Notes under the pieces: generated by a model
Database searches by the model: none
What the model was told of the DNA's origin: nothing
The model's input: the letters and a program-made list of their open reading frames with translations, nothing else
Position numbers and translations under genes: made by a program
Part shown: positions 48,601 through 54,600 of the stretch, piece by piece
Layout: the number at the start of each line of letters is the position of its first letter
Numbering within the stretch: position 1 is the stretch's first letter
Source of the DNA: Pachypanchax playfairii
Lineage: Eukaryota; Chordata; Actinopteri; Cyprinodontiformes; Aplocheilidae
Length of the DNA: 64,000 nt
Reading direction: 5' to 3'
NCBI GenBank assembly: GCA_006937955.1
Contig: SSNP01000006.1
Location: 5,666,259 to 5,730,258, forward strand

Positions 48601-51600
48601 CACATTGTTGCTAAATCCGGGTGCATGAGGTTTTGTTTTGATCCTGAATCAATAAACACACAACATTGTACAGATTCACAGGAAGGAAGGTTTCTGCACT
48701 GAAGCGGGTAAAGTCAGGTGGAGTTTACTGTGATCTTTGCCCGTCAGGACCCCCAATCTCACTGACGGGCGCTCTCTTTTGGCTTCAGCCGACACTCTCG
48801 AACCTGGTGACTAGCAAAAGCACAGTATAGGCAAAGACCCGCTGACAGACGGTGCTGTCGTTCCTGGCGGGTTAATCTAGCTCTACCAATTTGCATGGCG
48901 CCGTCTAGTGTGACGTGCACGGCTTACTGCTCGGCGTGAAGCGGATGATGAGGAAGGTGAAGTTCGGACCTGGCGTCGCTCTCAGGTTTGGCCCTCGAGG
49001 CAGATGGCGAGTTTTATTAGCCCGTCAATGGACTTGGGCTCTTCACGGTTGGAGATGTCGTCCTGTAGTGGTTCTGGTAGAGCGTTGTATAAAACGCTCC
49101 GTAAAGTAGCATCTGACCAGTCGATGCAAGCCGCTAACGTGCAGAAATCCAAGGCCAATTCCGCCATTTTGTGAGGACTCAGACAAAGAGCGATGAGTTC
49201 TTGCATGCAGTCCTCTAGGGAGTCGGACTCCGAGAAGGTGAGCCGGAAAGCCTTGAGGAACTCTGTGTAGGGAGTTAATTCAATCGGGTTACTTTCTACA
49301 TATGCGTCCACCCACCTTAATGCCTTGTCTCGTCGCCACCCGATGATGTAAGACGTTTTGCTGGCGTCAGACCTGAAGGAGAAAGGAGCTCTGTTAAACA
49401 CAATGCTGCACTGTCTTAAAAACCCCTTACAGTTTTTTGGGCTTCCGTTGAAGGGTGCAGGATCGGGGATGGCCACCTCTCGGAAGCCAGAGGGCGGCGG
49501 TGGAGCAGAACGCAGAGCCGCCACAGCAGGAGACAGGCTGCACGGGTGGCGAGACACCACCTCCGCTAGCTGAAGGCTGAGGCTGTGCAGGTCGGCAGAC
49601 AAAGAGGTTGGATTAGTTGCGATCTCATTCATAAACTGGTCGTGTTTGCCCAGCTGGGTCAGTGTGAAAGTCTGGAAAAACATGAATACGCTGGCCCTGA
49701 TACATGAGAGGAGCCTGTTGCTTTGCTAACTGCATGATTAGCTCCTTAACGTGGTCATCATGGATCCTGGCAATCAAAACACGGGGCATTATTAGCTTAT
49801 CGGCTACCTAGCCTGTGTGCACGGTCAACTTTTACAGGCCTCGAAAAATGTTCCCTTCCAAAGAGGGAAGGAAATAAGTTTGCCACAAAATCAACTGCCC
49901 GACCATTTTCAGCGTTTTCTAGCAGGCCAACAATCTTAATGTTCTAATGCTGGATCTTGCTTCGAGATCAATAACTTTTTCTTGTAGGGCCTTGTTTGCA
50001 TTCTCCAGCATTGTGGCCTGTTGCTCCAGCTTGATTAGTTGGTCATCATGTTCGCTGCTCATATTTTCCACCACTGTAATGCGATTGGCATGTTCCATCA
50101 AGGCAGCCTGAGTGGCTTGTAGAGAGGTCTCCAAAGAGTTAAATCGACCGTCCATTTTATTATCCATGTCGTGTATGGCAGCAAGAACTCATGAAGTCTC
50201 CTGCACTTGGTTAGCTTGCTCCGCTAGCATACCACTCTTCAGAGGCTCCTCGTCCGAGACTTCTCCTCCTTTCTTCTTTTTCTTCTGCTTCTTAAGCATC
50301 TTTTTGGTCACAGTTAGTGACTTAAATCCTAAATATCAGTTCCTATGGGCTGTCTGGTCAGAAGAGGTGTTTTTTCATCATAATCTTGATTCATCAGAGA
50401 GGGGCCTTAACGAAATGCGTCTACTCTCTCATGTGCCCAATAGCGCCCCCCATGTGTAGAAATATTTGATGCTTTTTATTAAGTAAATTACATGTAGTGT
50501 TAACTTAGGCATATTAATAGAAATGGGGAAGTTATTAATCACATTGCATTATTACATCTCGTCCTTACGTAGATTAACGTGCGCTAATGTATTTGTCTAA
50601 TTTTACAAATCATTTCCTAAAAAGGTTTAAAAGTCGTTATTTTTCTCACCATTAAGTGTTTTTAGGACTTGTTTAATGCCATATAAATGTTTGACCCCTT
50701 TTGCTTTCTCTCATCTCTCAGTAAGCACAATAAACATCACACACTCCTTTTTTCTTCCTCACTTTCTGGACACATTCCCTCATCCAGCTTTTAACATATT
50801 TTCTTTTATTTTTGTGGCATGCGCGCTGCCATTTCTCTTTTTTATCATCATTCTATTTTAGTTTTATATTTTATATATTTATTTATTTTGATACTAATAA
50901 CATAACTTTATATTTGCCATCAAATATAAGGTGTAGCTTCCTCCTAGTATCATACCGGTCGGTGCTGCTGCTTGTCCCGCATCACGTTCAGAGCCGCTGC
51001 CCGACTTTCGGTCTCCGGTGTGCGGAGTTTAACTCGTGCACAACCAAGTTGCCAAGCTGTTCTGGCCTCAAGGTGTTACTCACACGGGAAGCATGAGACA
51101 GATGAGGAGTTCAATGCCCGCTGGGTCACATATTTTAACAAGCCGGACATTGATGCATGGGAGCTGAGAAAAGGGATGAACACGCTGATCGGATACGATC
51201 TGGTACCCAAGCGAAAGATTCTCAAGGCTGCGCTGCGAGCGTGCCGGAGACTAAACGACTTGGCCAGCGCGATCCGAATTTTGGAGGCTGTCAAGGACAA
51301 GGCCGGGCCTCATAAAGAGATCTACCCGTATGTTATCCAGGAGCTGCGGCCAACATTACAGGAGCTCTTACACCCGAAGAGCTCGGCATCGATAAAGTCT
51401 AACAGACTTTAAAAATGGAGAACATATCCAGGATTTACCACCTTTATGTTCAAATGTCTGCCTCAAGTGTGTGTGATATTTAATTTGGCCTTTTTGTTCT
51501 TTTACATGTAAAATATGGATAAATATAATAAAGAACATCTACCTTTGAGTGTCAAAATTGCATTAGGATATTTTCTTGAAAACCTTGTAGTGTGAAAGCG

Positions 51601-54600
51601 CTTTGAGTGGTCTGAATGACTAGGAAAGCGCTATACAAATACAGGGCATTAATTTTATGTAGTTGTTTGCATCACCTCCCAGTGATGATTTTATTTTAAT
51701 ATGAGCTCATTATTATTATTATATAATATACAGGCCTTTTTTTATCTTATTATTTCCTAGCTCCTTGTAGAGAATCAGTCCAGCCAGTTTGTATGGAGTT
51801 CACCGATCAACTAATCATTTGGGATGATAAGCTTCCCAGACACCTGATCTTCCTATCATTTATTACCTAAATGTATAAAAGGATATGAGACTCAGTCTGT
51901 TTAACAGAGCTCTGAGCAGCCTGCCTCTGCTGACACAGACAGAAGCACACGCACACAGACAGAGAGACAGCACAGACACACACATGGTACCAGGCTTTCC
52001 CTTACACACAGAAGCACACACACAGGTACCTCTACTCTTTCCTCTCTTCCTTTTTTTTTCTATTTTAGCAATATTGCTTCTCTACCGTGACCTCTGTCAC
52101 AAGTGCTTTTCCTTTTTTCGTGACCCAGTCACACACGCGTGTCTGTCTTTAACTTGAGTTCCACACGGGCATTTCTTTAAAGAACCCTGCCAAAACAGGT
52201 TCGGGATGAGTGTTTTAGAAGCTGTATGCCCTACTTCGTTCTCATGAGCTTTTTATGGTCTTGCGCAGCGGCCCAGTCACTCAGCCAAATGTTTCTCTGT
52301 TTTTTGTTATCTTTATACTCACAAGTCGCTGTCTTCTCTGTTGAGGGCGGATTTCCGTTTCAGACACCAGGAGGGATAACTCTGCTCTACTGGCCTCTTT
52401 TTTGACCTAACGACGAGGCGGAGGACTTTCCTCAGACTCCAGTTTCACAGAGATCCTCCCTGGGTCCGGGCTGGTTTTGGAATCTGGCTCTCAAAGGACC
52501 AAGAATGTCAGGGAAATTGTTCCTCGACACCAAAACGCAGTTTAAACCCTCAGACAAGAGAAGAACCACAGACAAGGGATATAAAGTTTTCTTTAAGTTT
52601 ACTTGCAGCAAGGAGTGAATGAAGCTAGACTTACAGCATTCAGTCACTGAAAAAACATTAACAAATTGGATACTTTATAGGGAAGTCCAGCGAAGTCCAC
52701 CCCTTCTCCGATAGATAACAAAGTCACGTGTTGATTTTCCCACCACAGCGTCTCTTGGTCTCGGAGCAGCACAAACGCAGATCAGAATCTTATCTTGAAG
52801 CCTCCTTCGCACATAGATTTTGGAGTAAAAGTTTCTACAGCTCAAAGAATAGCTTTCTAATTCTATCATGAGAAAGAATCATTGTTCATAGCGCTCATGT
52901 ACTAAAGGACTAATGCTTAAGTATAGAAGTATAGTTAGAGTAAATATTAATAAAATCATGATGAGAATAAATGCAAATACATATTTTTCTTACAAAAAGT
53001 TAATCTTATGAGTGTAAATAAACATTTTAAATTCATCAGTCACTTTACTAATTGATGAGAAAAGGAGAAAAGACAATTTAAACATTTTCAAAATAAAATA
53101 CATTTCCAATATGAAAATATGTCAATCCATATTTCAGAGTCCATCGTGGACGAGTTCATGTCAGGAAAACTTGTGTATGCTGAAAGAAAGACTTATTAAT
53201 TAAAACACAGTAGTAAAACAGTGGATTAAACATTGATGGCATTAAAAGGTAGGAATAAATTTATTAGGTTTGTCCAGGGTTACTAAGACTAAATTCCTTC
53301 TTGATCTCAAGTAAAGAGAGAAGATTAATAAGATTAAAAAGATGAGCATTTTAAACACAAAAAGCATTTTGTTGCAAGTGATCTCAGAAATGCAGCAACA
53401 GTCGTAAAAATGTCATTTATAAATCTATTTGGGTAAGAGCCTTCGGGCTGTCTCCATGGTGATGGGGCCACGAACACTTGTGATTGGTCAGTTTTTAGAT
53501 AAGCTCCTGGAATGTTTATCTTGGGGGGAGTCTCTGGTTGGGACAAGAAAAAAAATGGTTTCTTTAACATCAACTTTAATCACAGTTAGTTGAAATTCTC
53601 ATTGTTCTATGTGATCCATACAAACAAAATAAACTCTGATTATGTTTCTGTACTGGAGGTTTTTGTCTGTGTTCAAGTTTGAAGTGATATTTTTCTGGAA
53701 ACAGATAATGATGTCAGTAAAACCTGCATGTAAATAACATTTATTATTATTTACAGTATCTGTATCCAGTCCTGTCAGCTCTTCATTTCTTGTGCTGTTG
53801 ATAGTTGGACTAGTCAGTGGAATCATTCTCATTATTCTCCTGATCTTATTGTGGCGCTGCAGACGGTCCAAAGGTGAGACCTTTTCCTTCTGATTCTGGA
53901 TCAGATTGTTGATTTAAAAACTCTTGAATTCATCAAAAACACAGAAACATTCTGATGTTCTGACTCAAACTAACAGCAGGATGATTTGAACAATCAAATA
54001 ATGTAACAAATGTCTTTTTTACAGGTTTCTGCTGCATCAGGTCGGTACATCATGTTTTCATTGTTTTTCATCTCCACCATAAACCAGCAGGTTTTTGTAA
54101 TAATTTAACTGTATTTATTATGTTGCAGATCAAAACACTCAGAGAGCAGCAGTCAGAGATCCACCACAAATTACGGAGTCAGTCAGACTGAAAGTCATGT
54201 TTACAGCTCTTTGTTACACGGTCAGAACTCAAACTAGATCTTTTTACTTAAAAAGAAAAATTAAGGCCAACTAAAAGTATATATATTTTTCTTTATAAAA
54301 CCCTCAAATGTTTTTTTTATTTACTGCAGCTGATGATTCACTGGAATCCACTGGAGCTGCTGGAAAAGGTAAAGTCATTATGTTCAAGGAGTTAAAATAC
54401 AGAAATAGTGTGATTTAAGCAGCTTGATGAAAATCCTGAAACATTTTAGATGAATCCAGAGATTTTACAAACTCTCATTCAACTAAAAAAAACTTTATTT
54501 TGTTAATTGATTATTTTAACAGGGAGACCTGGTGAACCAGTGGAAAGGGCTGTTTATTCTGAGATGGCAACATGAAGTGCAGGTACAGTCGGTTCCAACA

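Larger units (their letters stand above)
46676..49660 (-). mobile_element. Ty3/gypsy retrotransposon, internally deleted, 5' LTR missing
   Basis: Minus-strand order is gag, zinc knuckle, protease-like block, integrase C-terminal part, polypurine tract and 3' LTR. Reverse transcriptase, RNase H and most of the integrase are absent. The 5' LTR and primer site are also absent: gag is joined directly to L1 ORF1 sequence at about 49660. L1 ORF1 resumes on the other side of the 3' LTR (TSRFDTPEEVARFADGL at about 46570-46665), so gypsy interrupts ORF1. Confidence 0.78.
44131..50458 (-). mobile_element. L1-type LINE with a gypsy element inserted
   Basis: On the minus strand the element ends in poly(A) (a T run at 44131-44147). 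The target repeat AAATATTCGATGCTTTTT (44118-44135) recurs as AAATATTTGATGCTTTTT (50460-50477), and cassette 1 has the unoccupied site at about 37187. ORF1 starts near 50310 (basic lysine-rich start, coiled coil) and is split by gypsy at 46676-49660. ORF2 has lost its endonuclease and the front of the polymerase and begins near 46260. The insertion lies antisense in the FCRL intron before the transmembrane exon. Confidence 0.82.

Noticed and set aside
50972..51412. An intact COX5A gene
   Set aside because: The frame begins with TTG, the expected start is ACG, the C-terminus is frameshifted and introns are absent, so I call it a processed pseudogene.
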